From: Akkermansia sp. N21116 | GTDB lineage: Bacteria; Verrucomicrobiota; Verrucomicrobiia; Verrucomicrobiales; Akkermansiaceae | Length of the DNA stretch: 64,000 nt | Assembly: GCF_029854705.2 (NCBI RefSeq) | Contig: NZ_CP139035.1 | Coordinates: 186,001 to 250,000, forward strand | Reading direction: 5' to 3' | Shown here: piece after piece, positions 36,681 through 45,950 of the stretch | Numbering within the stretch: the first letter of the stretch is position 1 | Layout of the letters: the number at the start of each line of letters is the position of its first letter | Notes under the pieces: generated by a model | Seen by the model: only the letters and a program-made list of their open reading frames with translations | The model's database searches: none | Told to the model about the DNA's origin: nothing | Made by a program: the position numbers and the translations under genes

Positions 36681-36950
36681 TCAAGCATTCAAATCAGGGG
36701 CGCCACAGGCGGCCTTGCCAATAACGGACTCAGTTGGCGTCTCGCCCGGGAAGGATAAAGCCTCCAGGATGCGTCGCGTCCTCTCCACTCCCGCATCCTC
36801 TAGCAAAGGCAGGGCATTCAACAACGCATCCCAGCGGAAATCACCCTCACCGCCGGCACGCTCAACCCGGTCCAAAAAAGCAGCCAAATCCAACAAACTC
36901 GCCCGAGCTGCTGCGAAATCGCGGTCCAGCACATCAGTTTTCCTATACAT
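36681..36950 (-). CDS. Small protein of unknown function upstream of the EboB-like gene
   Basis: 89 residues if it starts at the ATG at 36950; the frame is open to 37010. Predicted helical, acidic, with the pattern ALLNALPLLEDAGVERTRRILEAL near the middle (read in part). It ends 15 nt before the EboB-like start on the same strand, so the two are probably coupled. Not recognised; an EboA relation is possible from context but cannot be shown from so short a sequence. Confidence 0.45.
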   Translation of the reverse strand: MYRKTDVLDRDFAAARASLLDLAAFLDRVERAGGEGDFRWDALLNALPLLEDAGVERTRRILEALSFPGETPTESVIGKAACGAPDLNA

Positions 36951-37207
36951 GCTGCATATTCTATGTTCTGTCTCAGCCAAGGCAAGATTCAATCCCGGAT
37001 TGGAAAACAAAAGTTTGTCAGATCTAACTCAATATATTCCGACGGTAAGATAAAGCCCTCTGACACAACCATCACACCATGCCGATTTTGGCGTTTCTCC
37101 CTTGATCTTTTCTTGCCTCAATTCAAATTTCCAAATTCCTTCCAATAAGTTCAACATTGACATCGCCGTTTCATACGGCTTATTCTATTCTGAACTTTTG
37201 TATCCTC

Positions 37208-38548
37208 ATGAGAATAGCAATCATCGGTACCGGCTATGTGGGCCTTGTTTCCGGAGCCTGTTTTGCAGAAATGGGAGCCAGTGTCACCTGCCTGGACAAA
37301 GACGCCCATAAAATCAACCAGTTGAGGAACGGCATCATCCCCTTGTACGAACCGGGGTTAACGGCCATGGTAACACGCAATCTCTCTCAAGGCAGGCTCG
37401 CTTTTGAATCAAAACCGGAGCAGGTGCTCAATAACGCCGATATCTTCTTTATCGCAGTCGGCACCCCTTCCCAGCCCGACGGCCAAGCCGATCTTAGCAG
37501 CATCGAAGCCGTGGCGCGGCAAATCGGACAAAATTTGCAGCACGACACCGTCATCGTTGTCAAAAGCACCGTCCCTCCCGGAACCTGCCATCACCTCAAG
37601 AAAATCATTGAAGAAGAGATCCGCCTTCGCGCCGGCGACGCAAGCTTTGAACTCGCCTTCAATCCGGAATTCCTCAAAGAAGGCTCCGCCATCAAGGACT
37701 TCATGAGCCCGGACCGCATCATCATCGGGGCAGATACATCCAAAGCCGTTCGCATATTACAAAAACTCTATGCTCCTTTTATGCTGAAAAACGACCGCCT
37801 TTTGGTCATGGATACGGTTTCGGCAGAAATGAGCAAATACGTCTCCAACTCCATGCTGGCCGCCCGCATTAGCCTCATGAACGAAATATCAAGACTCTGC
37901 GAAGCAGTCGGAGCAGATATTTGCCGAGTCAGGGAAGGAGTCGGCAGCGACACGCGTATTGGCAACAGCTTCCTCTACGCAGGATGCGGCTACGGAGGCT
38001 CGTGTTTTCCAAAAGATATCAGGGCATTGATCCGCACGGCAAACGAACACGGAGTGACCATGGATATTCTTGAAGCCGTCGAACAATGCAACCAGCAGCA
38101 AAAGCGTTTCCTCATCGGCAAAGTCAAGAAAGCCGTCGCCCAAACCTCCCGTGACCAATCCTCTACCGTCGCCCTTTGGGGACTTTCTTTCAAACCGGAA
38201 ACGGACGATATACGAGAAGCTCCATCCATGGCGTTAATTGAGGAACTGCTCAAAGACGGTATCCGGCTCCGCGTATACGACCCGGCAGCCATGGATTCAA
38301 CCCGCCAACGCTGGGGAGAAGCCCTCTACTATGCGGACGATATGTACGATGCGGCCTCCGGAGCCGATGTGCTTGTTCTCACAACAGAGTGGAAGGAATT
38401 CCGCCTTCCCGACTGGAAAAACGTCTACCGTTCCATGGCTTCCCGCCACATCGTCGATGGCCGTAATATCTATTGCCGCTCCGATCTGGAGGCTTGGGGG
38501 TTCACCTACCAGGGGATCGGTTGTTCCTCGACGGTTGACCTACCGTAA
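37208..38548 (+). CDS. ugd: UDP-glucose 6-dehydrogenase
   Basis: Oxidises UDP-glucose to UDP-glucuronate for surface polysaccharides. The Rossmann motif GTGYVGLVSGACFAEMG is at 7-23; the catalytic cysteine is in GCGYGGSCFPKD (Cys266), and the VALWGLSFKPETDDIREAPS segment is standard. The 446-residue length is typical. ATG 37208 is chosen because the Rossmann fold starts at once; 37157 would add 17 residues. The 3' end overlaps the oppositely oriented glycosyltransferase by 47 nt. Confidence 0.95.
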   Translation: MRIAIIGTGYVGLVSGACFAEMGASVTCLDKDAHKINQLRNGIIPLYEPGLTAMVTRNLSQGRLAFESKPEQVLNNADIFFIAVGTPSQPDGQADLSSIEAVARQIGQNLQHDTVIVVKSTVPPGTCHHLKKIIEEEIRLRAGDASFELAFNPEFLKEGSAIKDFMSPDRIIIGADTSKAVRILQKLYAPFMLKNDRLLVMDTVSAEMSKYVSNSMLAARISLMNEISRLCEAVGADICRVREGVGSDTRIGNSFLYAGCGYGGSCFPKDIRALIRTANEHGVTMDILEAVEQCNQQQKRFLIGKVKKAVAQTSRDQSSTVALWGLSFKPETDDIREAPSMALIEELLKDGIRLRVYDPAAMDSTRQRWGEALYYADDMYDAASGADVLVLTTEWKEFRLPDWKNVYRSMASRHIVDGRNIYCRSDLEAWGFTYQGIGCSSTVDLP

Positions 38549-39413
38549 TCCTGCCAGTTCCCAAGTGAAGGTATTCCTCTGCCCCCGGAAAATCCCACCA
38601 GTAAATGCGGAAGACTTCTTCCCCCTCCGAGGCTGTACCGATTCCCCCGCCTGCAGGCGCCAGCTCCCCCAAATGCCCCCGGTGGTTGATCCACCCCCGC
38701 TCCAGATCCAGCTCCACCGTATCTCTCCACCTCGGATGGATACACTCGAAAATGCTGTCCTTGTACGCCCGGCCCGGCAACTCCACATTCACGAGCAAAT
38801 GTCCGGCTTCCCCCGCTTCCTCCAGCCGGTCCGGTTCAACACGGGGAGAAAAGAAGAGATAACGGCTCTGTTTTTTCCCCTCACAGTCCAGTTCAGTCTT
38901 TGTTTCCAATGAATCATAAACGCGTTTCAAAACGAATTCGTCGGCAGTCCGATCAAAATGTTTCCGGTCACAGCCTTCCCTGACATAAGCTTCCGTAAAG
39001 GCGGCAGCCCTCCACATCAGGGCTGGTTCGCCTCCGAAAAAACCGCCCGCCACATGCGCCCTCCACGGTACATTAATCAAAAACAACGCAGACGCCAGAA
39101 GCTCTCTCCCCGCTTGGCGCGCAAAACACATATCCGCATCAATGAAGTAAACGTAATCGTAGTAACGGTATAAATCGTGTTTCTTCAAAAACCTGTCGAT
39201 AAATAGCATTTTGTTGAAGGCAGTAAACGGCCAGACTGTCTTCCGGGCCGGGTGGAAGAAAGCACCCCGCAATTCCAGATCCAAATCGCTGAAATAATGA
39301 AAATCCGTCTCCATGTCCGGAAAGAAAAATCTTTGGTTGAACGGCAAACTTATCCGGAGAAAATCATGGTAGCTATTTCCGAGAGCCAAAGTAAATAGAG
39401 CAATCCGGGGCAT
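38502..39413 (-). CDS. GT6-like glycosyltransferase with C-terminal HPxW module
   Basis: The first 200 residues fit the fold of GT6 (ABO-type) transferases: WPFTAFNKMLFIDRF, YDYVYFIDADMCF with a DxD-like metal site, HVAGGFFGGEPALM and ADEFVLKRVY. Residues about 226-303 carry a separate module starting IHPRWRDTVELDL and ending with WWDFPGAEEYL, shared with two other transferases in this window. No signal peptide or membrane helix. A G9 run lies 8 nt upstream of the ATG. Sugar and acceptor cannot be predicted beyond an alpha-GalNAc/Gal-type family tendency. Confidence 0.7.
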   Translation of the reverse strand: MPRIALFTLALGNSYHDFLRISLPFNQRFFFPDMETDFHYFSDLDLELRGAFFHPARKTVWPFTAFNKMLFIDRFLKKHDLYRYYDYVYFIDADMCFARQAGRELLASALFLINVPWRAHVAGGFFGGEPALMWRAAAFTEAYVREGCDRKHFDRTADEFVLKRVYDSLETKTELDCEGKKQSRYLFFSPRVEPDRLEEAGEAGHLLVNVELPGRAYKDSIFECIHPRWRDTVELDLERGWINHRGHLGELAPAGGGIGTASEGEEVFRIYWWDFPGAEEYLHLGTGRITVGQPSRNNRSPGR

Positions 39414-39420
39414 TGAGGTC

Positions 39421-39429
39421 GGGGGGGGG
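39421..39429. repeat. G9 homopolymer upstream of the GT6-like gene
   Basis: Nine consecutive G on the plus strand (C9 on the coding strand) 8-16 nt in front of the ATG at 39413, where the ribosome-binding site would be. Tracts of this length are slippage prone, and length change here would alter start-site spacing. Confidence 0.85.
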
Positions 39430-39656
39430 CAAGATTCTTCATTCTGTTTGTGCCGGGCGGCATCTCACGCCAATCGGCATAAAACTAATTCTGTCCTTAT
39501 ACCATACACCTCTCCCGGAACAACGAGAAAAACATACGAGCCCCCCCATGTTCCCGGTACCTTTCCGGTTGCATCCATGGAAATTCTGGATTAGTCTGTG
39601 AAGATAGTCTTTCAAGTATTTCCTAGGCAGCAACACCATTTCTTTCTCCTACCTCC

Positions 39657-40313
39657 ATGCCAGCGCCATCATTCAAAATACTCGTCGTCAGCCTTCCCGG
39701 CTCTCCCAAAAGGGATGTTATGAGACAGAGACTTTCCGCGCAACACCTTACCTGGGAATGGGTCGATGGAGTTCGCATCGCCACGATGGAAGAAATACCA
39801 TGGTGGGAACGGGAGGGGCTGGAGGCCTACTGCATCGCACGACTCAAAACAACTCCCGAGTACGTATGCCGGGCTGTCGGATGCAAGCGGGCGATGCGCA
39901 AAGCAATCGCCCTGGCAGAAACATGCAGTGAAGACTGGGTGCTGATCCTTCAAGATGACGCAGTCCTCGCTCCGGCCTTCCGGGATCGACTGGAAGGGCT
40001 GCTCTCCCTGGTGCCCTATGAAGCCGGCTGCGTCATGCTGCATCGGGGAGGCAGCCGCGTTGCTGAAATCGACGGCTGGCAACGTGTCACCGGCGACGTC
40101 CGCAGCATGACCGCCTTCGCTATCCGCCCATCTTTTGCCCTAATCATGTCCCGAGCCTTAGAGAACTGGAACAGTGAAACAGACCGCATCTGGGGCCACC
40201 TGGTTCGCCAGGGAGAAATCATTCTTTCCCCCACCCCCATGCTCGTCACCTGCTCCCAAAAACAAAGCGACATCATCGGCGGCATCCCGGAACTCCGATG
40301 GCTATGGAAATAA
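39657..40313 (+). CDS. GT25-like glycosyltransferase
   Basis: A 218-residue LPS-type transferase. The GT25 start pattern KILVVSLPGSPKRDVMRQRL with FEWVDG-like continuation, AVGCKRAMRKAIALAE and WVLILQDDAVL (likely DxD-equivalent) are visible; a late SFALIMSRA follows. No membrane helix. Divergent from the GT6-like gene with 243 nt between, of which the G9 run and a polar region are the only notable content. The next gene's start overlaps its end by 16 nt, implying coupled translation. Confidence 0.72.
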   Translation: MPAPSFKILVVSLPGSPKRDVMRQRLSAQHLTWEWVDGVRIATMEEIPWWEREGLEAYCIARLKTTPEYVCRAVGCKRAMRKAIALAETCSEDWVLILQDDAVLAPAFRDRLEGLLSLVPYEAGCVMLHRGGSRVAEIDGWQRVTGDVRSMTAFAIRPSFALIMSRALENWNSETDRIWGHLVRQGEIILSPTPMLVTCSQKQSDIIGGIPELRWLWK

Positions 40314-42919
40314 CCCCCGTCATCTTCCGCCAGCCCCCTCTCCCCCTCGCACTGAAAACTCCGGCAAACAATCCTCCCCCCTCCTTACCCCGCTCCCACC
40401 TCATGTCCACCTCCGTCCCTCCCCCACTCCGATGTGTCTTCCTCCAGACTCAAGGCGAAATCCTTGAAGCAGCCGACAGCCTTGCCCAACTCGGCTACAC
40501 GGCGGAAGCATACCCATCCACACAAGACATATCCTGCCTCAAAGACACCTACCCTAGAAAAATACTGGACTTTTTTTACCCCGGCTGGAAAGACCACACC
40601 CCACCCTATGTTCAATCCTTGAGAAGCTCTTTTGCCGGAATGCTACTCGACGAACGCTTCATGGATGACGACTTGATCATCTTCGGAGAAAGCGATGCCG
40701 CTTCCGTCACAGAATCCGCCCTGCTCCGTAACGCTCTTGAACGTGAACTCCGGGAACACCCGGAGACCGATATCTTTCGCCTCTACCACCATACCATTCT
40801 CTCCCAGGGTCCTCCGCCGTCCCATCCGGAAGATTTCCAATTTGAACCGTTCCGGACAAGCTCCCGGACCAAAGGCTCCCGCTACGTATGGGGTTCCCAC
40901 GCACTCGTCATCCCGGCATCCAAACGACAAAAAATCGCAACTCTTTTCCGGGAATGCGCCTACCCGATCGACAATGCCATTGAATTAGCCGCCTCCATGG
41001 GACATATCAATGTCCGCGTTGCCTCATTCAACCACTTCTACCAGCAACCCCGGACGCACTATCGGGACAAAACCGTCTCATTCGCATGGAAACAGCGGGA
41101 ATTTGCACTTTGCCTTTCGGCATATTGCCCGGAACATCTGGACCGCCTGCTCACTTGGGCTTTGGCGGAACATTACCCCGGACTCCGCATCTTCGTAGCC
41201 GTCAAAGGCATAACCGAGCCGGTCTTTCACAAACTGATCCTGCCCCGATGGCAGGCATCCATCGCCTCAGGCACAGTGTCATTACGGCTGTTTCCGGGTA
41301 AAAATCCGGCATCCGATGTACTCGACTCAGTTCGAGGCTTGGAAACAGGGCGTTTCGACCACTTCCTGATCATCCGGGAAACGGACATGCCTGCCCCCGG
41401 GCTACTCCGCATCTTGAACGATTTCCACGCCACCATCCCCCAGCACGACTCCGTCTACTACAAGGGGAGCGTCTGGAAACATCAAAAAAACGCCCCCCGC
41501 CCATGGAAGGAAGAAGAAACCCCGCCGACATGCTTTTCACTGACGCAGGAAGCATTCGAAGCTTTCCGCCGACTTGAATCCAGCACCCCGCCGGAACCCT
41601 GCGGAGAATCCATCGACACGATTCTCTTCCCGCTCGTCTCCCGCCTGGGAAGCCGCAACATCTCCTCCGGACTCCCTCCGGACTTAAGGTCTGCATTCCT
41701 CTGGAGAGACACCCCGCCCTCCCTCCGAGGCCCGGAAACATACCGGAAAGCACATGCCGGCAGACTCCAGTACTATGCTCCGGCACCATCCCTGCAGGAA
41801 CACGTACTGGAAATCCGCCACCCTTCATGGAACGATGCCTTTCGTATCATCGGCCACGACGGCTGGCGCACCCAAACCGGGGCTCATGCCGCCATCCTCT
41901 CATACGATGAAGAAGAATTGAACATCAAATGGGATTCCTGGGGATACGAGCGATTCATTCGCGACGAAAAAGGGATTTTCCGTCTGGCGGCACCGGTCTC
42001 TCCTCCCGCAGAAAAGGATGTTCCTCAGCAAGCGGCCTCCCCTTCACAAACAAACGCACCCAACAACCGGGAGGATCTTCATCAGAACAACTCTCCGGAC
42101 GCCCTCCCCCCGCTTCCCGAGCCCCCCGCATTGCGCTGGGGCGTTTGCGCCGTTGCCATCCTCCGGGAATCATATTATTGGCTGCAGGACTGGATTGAAT
42201 TCCATCTGAGGGCCGGAGCCTCTCTCGTCGTCATCTACGACAACACAGGAAGCACCGCCAGCAAGGATCCCAACTCCAACCCGCGTTTTATCAATGGCTA
42301 CTTCCAAATTCAACAAATCAGCAAGAGAGGAGAAGAATATGGACGCCTCACGGCTCACCTGACCGATGCTCAGATCCTGGAAGAAGCTCACGCCATCGCC
42401 AAACGATTCGGAGAAGAGCGCGTCCGTATTGTTCCCTGGCAACCCAGAGATCCGAAATCGGGGCGTATCATCCATGGACAAATCGAATCATACGAAGATT
42501 TTATCGATCAATCGGGCCATGAAGTAGACTGGTGTGCATTTATCGACATTGACGAATACCTTTACTGCCCTCCGGGTCATTCCATCGGTAAAATCATCGA
42601 ACAAACCGAACGGGAATCGCCCGACATCGGACGCTTCCTCATGAAAGGCTATCGGTTCCAGCAAAGATGGGGAACCGACGGACCGCTCAACATCGCTTCC
42701 TTCCGGCAGCATCTCCCCGTCACAAACGCCGCCAAAAAAAATCTGGTCCGTGTCCGGGATTCCGCCAAAGCATCCGTCCATTGGGACTGGAAAATGAAAC
42801 CGGGAATCCGCACTCTGGAACCACCCGAATCCTATCTGGCCTACTGCCATTACAACGTTCCGGAAGATCAACTCATCAACACCCAAGCGCTGATAGATCC
42901 GAGAGGGTTCCTCAAATAA
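40298..42919 (+). CDS. Multi-module glycosyltransferase with GT92-like C-terminal domain
   Basis: An 873-residue fusion. Residues 45-240 resemble GT25-type proteins (MDDDLIIFGESDAASVTESAL region, read in part). Residues about 260-430 look like a second nucleotide-sugar fold (FALCLSAYCPEHLDRLL). The HPxW module lies at about 506-570 (IRHPSWNDAFRII, then LNIKWDSWGYERF). Residues 610-873 are GT92-like: ILRESYYWLQDWIEFHLRAGA, VVIYDNTGS and WCAFIDIDEYLYC with the DxD motif. Start 40298 overlaps the preceding gene; 40403 is an alternative and would omit a proline-rich segment. Function in surface glycan synthesis is inferred. Confidence 0.65.
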   Translation: MAMEITPVIFRQPPLPLALKTPANNPPPSLPRSHLMSTSVPPPLRCVFLQTQGEILEAADSLAQLGYTAEAYPSTQDISCLKDTYPRKILDFFYPGWKDHTPPYVQSLRSSFAGMLLDERFMDDDLIIFGESDAASVTESALLRNALERELREHPETDIFRLYHHTILSQGPPPSHPEDFQFEPFRTSSRTKGSRYVWGSHALVIPASKRQKIATLFRECAYPIDNAIELAASMGHINVRVASFNHFYQQPRTHYRDKTVSFAWKQREFALCLSAYCPEHLDRLLTWALAEHYPGLRIFVAVKGITEPVFHKLILPRWQASIASGTVSLRLFPGKNPASDVLDSVRGLETGRFDHFLIIRETDMPAPGLLRILNDFHATIPQHDSVYYKGSVWKHQKNAPRPWKEEETPPTCFSLTQEAFEAFRRLESSTPPEPCGESIDTILFPLVSRLGSRNISSGLPPDLRSAFLWRDTPPSLRGPETYRKAHAGRLQYYAPAPSLQEHVLEIRHPSWNDAFRIIGHDGWRTQTGAHAAILSYDEEELNIKWDSWGYERFIRDEKGIFRLAAPVSPPAEKDVPQQAASPSQTNAPNNREDLHQNNSPDALPPLPEPPALRWGVCAVAILRESYYWLQDWIEFHLRAGASLVVIYDNTGSTASKDPNSNPRFINGYFQIQQISKRGEEYGRLTAHLTDAQILEEAHAIAKRFGEERVRIVPWQPRDPKSGRIIHGQIESYEDFIDQSGHEVDWCAFIDIDEYLYCPPGHSIGKIIEQTERESPDIGRFLMKGYRFQQRWGTDGPLNIASFRQHLPVTNAAKKNLVRVRDSAKASVHWDWKMKPGIRTLEPPESYLAYCHYNVPEDQLINTQALIDPRGFLK

Positions 42920-43073
42920 TCAAACCCAAAACATCCGACCCTGTGGCCAAGTCTCTTTCACAGTCAATCGATGATTTCTTTCGGATAGCAGTTACGTCAA
43001 ATCCAGTAAAGAACGCCACTTTTCCTGTTAAAACAGGGATAGCTCCATTCTTAGAATATTTTTCTGCATCCAT
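42912..43073 (-). pseudogene. Remnant of the small secreted array family Y
   Basis: A 53-residue frame whose first 30 residues match the C-terminal end of the family at 47778-48206, 48812-49243 and 49302-49709: here NGAIPVLTGKVAFFTGFDV against NNVISVLTGKDKFLTSFDV. The matching start of the gene is missing and the tail is unrelated, running into the end of the glycosyltransferase gene. It marks the far edge of the array, showing it once extended at least this far. Confidence 0.7.
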
Positions 43074-43079
43074 TTCAAT

Positions 43080-43538
43080 TCAATCCTTATAATAGAAATC
43101 ATCTTTTTCTGAAAATGAAAACTCGGAATTGAATATCTTCATCCATTTTTTATAAAATTCAAAAGATCGCCTCGCCGAATCATCACGATCCATTATTTCT
43201 TTATACCATTCAGCTGAATCGGTAGCCATTGGAGAATACCAGAATGAATACGATTCCTTACCTATCACAAAATATAATATAATAAAATGACTATCAGGAA
43301 TAAACACATCTCGAATCTTTTTTTCCTTTAACAATTTGAAGGATTCCACAAAATCATTTTCAAATTTGTTTTTATGAAAAAAGTGAATTCGTATTTCTCT
43401 ATAACCATCTTCATAGGCGACATACCTATGTGCAGAATTACCTGTTTTTTGCGAAGATGATAAATAAGCAATCACTATCAATGCAACTATAATAAGGGAC
43501 GTTCCTATTACAATGCTGCTAAAAATACTGCGCTTCAT
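43080..43538 (-). CDS. Membrane-anchored protein of unknown function
   Basis: A 152-residue protein with one N-terminal membrane helix (SIVIGTSLIIVALIVIAYL) and a soluble domain rich in aromatic and charged residues (YREIRIHFFHKN, FIILYFVIGKESYSFWY). Not recognised. Its start overlaps the last base of the Sel1 gene stop (TAATG), so the two are translationally coupled. AT-rich like the rest of the island. Confidence 0.6.
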   Translation of the reverse strand: MKRSIFSSIVIGTSLIIVALIVIAYLSSSQKTGNSAHRYVAYEDGYREIRIHFFHKNKFENDFVESFKLLKEKKIRDVFIPDSHFIILYFVIGKESYSFWYSPMATDSAEWYKEIMDRDDSARRSFEFYKKWMKIFNSEFSFSEKDDFYYKD

Positions 43539-44692
43539 TATTTAGTATTCTTGGTTCCATGATCTGTTGCAAGGCAACGTTCAAGATTTTTTTTCGCTTC
43601 AGGATTCCCTTGCCGAGCTGCTTTTTTATACCATGTAAGAGCTTTTTTGATATTCGCAGGAACACCTATTCCGTGCTCATAGCATAATCCCAGTCGGTTT
43701 TGTGATGGACTATACCCACGCGTTGCCGATTTCAAGAACCATTGCGCGGCCAACCCGGCATCTGCCTCAACTCCATATCCATCTTCGTAGCAAATGCCAA
43801 GGTTATATTGAGAATCAACATTTCCCTGTTGCGCCGACTTGTTCCACCATTTCAGAGCCATGCCTTTATCCTCACAGGCCATGGTTCCCAACCCATTTTT
43901 ATAGTAATGCCCCAGAATATTCTGCGCTACGGAATGCCCCTGCTCTGCTGCCTTTTGGAACCATCTTAGAGCTTCCTGATCGTTTCGAGGCACGCCTGTT
44001 CCTTTCAAATAGCGAACGGCAAGTTCAAACTGGGGATAAACATACCCGTTATTCGCAGCTTCCAACAATTCATTCATTGAAAAATTCGGCGACCTCACAT
44101 CAGGCAATCTCTCATTACTGCTGCCACCCCTTCTTTGATCGCGATCATTGATAAGCTGATCAAAATCCTTCTTGAGCTTTCTGGTCGCAGCAGAAGTCGC
44201 CAAGGTCAATTTGACATTATTGTTCAATTCGCACATTAGCAAAGGAGCACTGACCAATTTTCCTTGGCTAACAATAGCCACACGAAGAGGACAAGCACTT
44301 GTCATGCTGGACAATTTCTTCGCTCCGCCTTCTTCGAAAACAAGCATTATACCCTCTTCATCCGGCAAATGTAATTGATTGATATTGCAAAAAACAGGAT
44401 CAGCATTTCCCTGACTATAAAACATATACACATCCTTCACATCTGAAAAATCAATATAGGTTCCTTTCTTCTTCAAAACATCCCTTGATTCAAACCATAT
44501 ATTTTCATGCAAAATTTTCCCCGAGGTAGTTTCAAACGCATAATCGAGCTTTTCATATCCATCCTTTGGCATATCTCTCGACTGCTTAAAATCCAGAACA
44601 GGAAATATCTCAAATACATCATTGGAAATCTCCTGAGACCACAATTGATGTGACACAAATAAACAACAAAAAATAATCAATATGATTTTCAT
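43538..44692 (-). CDS. Secreted Sel1-repeat protein with SecD P1-like segment
   Basis: The signal peptide spans about residues 1-20 (ILIIFCCLFVSHQLWSQ). Residues about 125-180 contain LRVAIVSQGKLVSAPLL, resembling the SecD/SecF P1 head subdomain found in some secreted proteins. Residues 205-375 hold four or five Sel1 repeats of about 36 residues, such as AEQGHSVAQNILGHYYKNG, SAQQGNVDSQYNLGICYEDG and AARQGNPEAKKNL. Predicted periplasmic protein-binding protein. It is translationally coupled to the membrane protein downstream. Confidence 0.75.
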   Translation of the reverse strand: MKIILIIFCCLFVSHQLWSQEISNDVFEIFPVLDFKQSRDMPKDGYEKLDYAFETTSGKILHENIWFESRDVLKKKGTYIDFSDVKDVYMFYSQGNADPVFCNINQLHLPDEEGIMLVFEEGGAKKLSSMTSACPLRVAIVSQGKLVSAPLLMCELNNNVKLTLATSAATRKLKKDFDQLINDRDQRRGGSSNERLPDVRSPNFSMNELLEAANNGYVYPQFELAVRYLKGTGVPRNDQEALRWFQKAAEQGHSVAQNILGHYYKNGLGTMACEDKGMALKWWNKSAQQGNVDSQYNLGICYEDGYGVEADAGLAAQWFLKSATRGYSPSQNRLGLCYEHGIGVPANIKKALTWYKKAARQGNPEAKKNLERCLATDHGTKNTK

Positions 44693-44781
44693 CTATAAAC
44701 CTCTCCATTCCATAAAAATAATTCGTAAAATATTACATAAAACATAGATATCTCTACCTTAAAAATAATCAGATAATTTTT

Positions 44782-44967
44782 TCATATCGAATCTCGTCTG
44801 ACGGGATAAAAAAGCAAATCATCGCAATCAAGGCTCTCTACTGATTTGATAAATTGGGCACAAGGATTATTTTCTTCCACATTACATTTTGCAATAAGAG
44901 TCATACTCCTATCTTTCAATATTTTAATATTCGAAAAAAACAATACTTTAGAATTATCAATAGGCAT
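44782..44967 (-). pseudogene. Gene fragment in AT-rich island
   Basis: A 61-residue frame from an internal-looking start, open for 15 more codons upstream before a stop (reading VFCLIDDSVYLGEYT before MPIDNSKVLF). It has no signal peptide and no clear start, so it is more likely the C-terminal part of a broken gene than an intact one. Source family not recognised. Confidence 0.35.
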
Positions 44968-45385
44968 TGTATACTCGCCTAAGTAAACACTATCGTCAAT
45001 AAGGCAAAAAACTTAATGTCTTTGATCACCATCTTCTATATCAATGATACCATCTTTATTTATTTTATTCCAATAATGTATATTAAGTCATAAAAGACAA
45101 GACATTAATCATCATAAGCAATACGTCCATATAGAACCATCCATAAGAAATAACTCAGGCATACATAAAGATCAGAATTATTCTTGTTACAATCAATCAA
45201 AACTCCTTTATCATAGAAAACATCGAAACACATGAATTAGAATCATCCCGAAAAATCAACTTCCTCTTATTCAATTTTACTGAAAAGAGACAAAAATTCG
45301 TCATTTCAACATTGATCTTATTGAGGCCCAAATAATTTATCCTCATTAAAACGTTTTTATCAGATATTAATTCATATTTTTTTAT
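44968..45385. other. AT-rich stretch without an intact gene
   Basis: About 420 nt with no convincing gene on either strand. A 35-codon minus-strand frame at 45197-45304 contains KLIFRDDSNS, weakly like KLIFDNSSIS near the end of the 49302-49709 protein, and may be another decayed array copy. Frequent stops occur in all frames. No tRNA or repeat was seen. Confidence 0.4.
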
Positions 45386-45841
45386 TCATCGAAAAGGAAA
45401 GAAACAATTTGAATCTGTATTTACAAAATCATATCTATCTCCAGTAGCTCCTAAAAATGAAAATTCATATCTTCTTTGAGAAAAAGCTAATCCTATCTCT
45501 TGATATTGGGAATAAAACACCATTGATCTATGGGTTTTCTTCCCAGGAACAAATTCGCCGGAAAGACATATTCTATTCGATTCTTCAGTCCTTTCCAACA
45601 AAAAATGTTTATGCTCGATAAATTTCCTTCTATCAAATAAAAAAGACACGCCAAACAAAGAAAAACAAACAAAAATTGCAGGATAAATTAAAAAATGAAA
45701 CAATCCAGCAGCTAATATAAATAGTAATATGGAAATTATAAAACAAATACCCACCCATTCATTTCTTCGAACGCCATTATTCCTCGAATAGATAAATATT
45801 AAAAAAGATATAATAAGTAAAAAAGCTACAATTAAAATCAT
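45386..45841 (-). CDS. Small membrane protein of unknown function
   Basis: A 151-residue protein with two or three membrane helices in the first 75 residues (ILIVAFLLIISFLIFIY; IGICFIISILLFILAAGLF-like; IYPAIFVCFSLFGVSF) and a polar C-terminal half. Not recognised. It is the last intact gene of the minus-strand array before the stretch of remnants and may belong to its cargo. Confidence 0.5.
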   Translation of the reverse strand: MILIVAFLLIISFLIFIYSRNNGVRRNEWVGICFIISILLFILAAGLFHFLIYPAIFVCFSLFGVSFLFDRRKFIEHKHFLLERTEESNRICLSGEFVPGKKTHRSMVFYSQYQEIGLAFSQRRYEFSFLGATGDRYDFVNTDSNCFFPFR

Positions 45842-45950
45842 ATAACAATTTACGCCTAATATAGTTAAAAAATATCCATATCACCAGATATGTTATATTT
45901 AACCTCTTTTCTTCTTGTCCAAAATCCCAATTTTACATCATAATGCGTAG

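Noticed and set aside
36960-37207. tRNA gene in the gap before ugd
   Set aside because: No cloverleaf arms or T-loop consensus could be placed in this or other intergenic gaps.
37387-38158. Minus-strand frames inside ugd
   Set aside because: Short, without motifs, and fully contained in a well-supported dehydrogenase gene.
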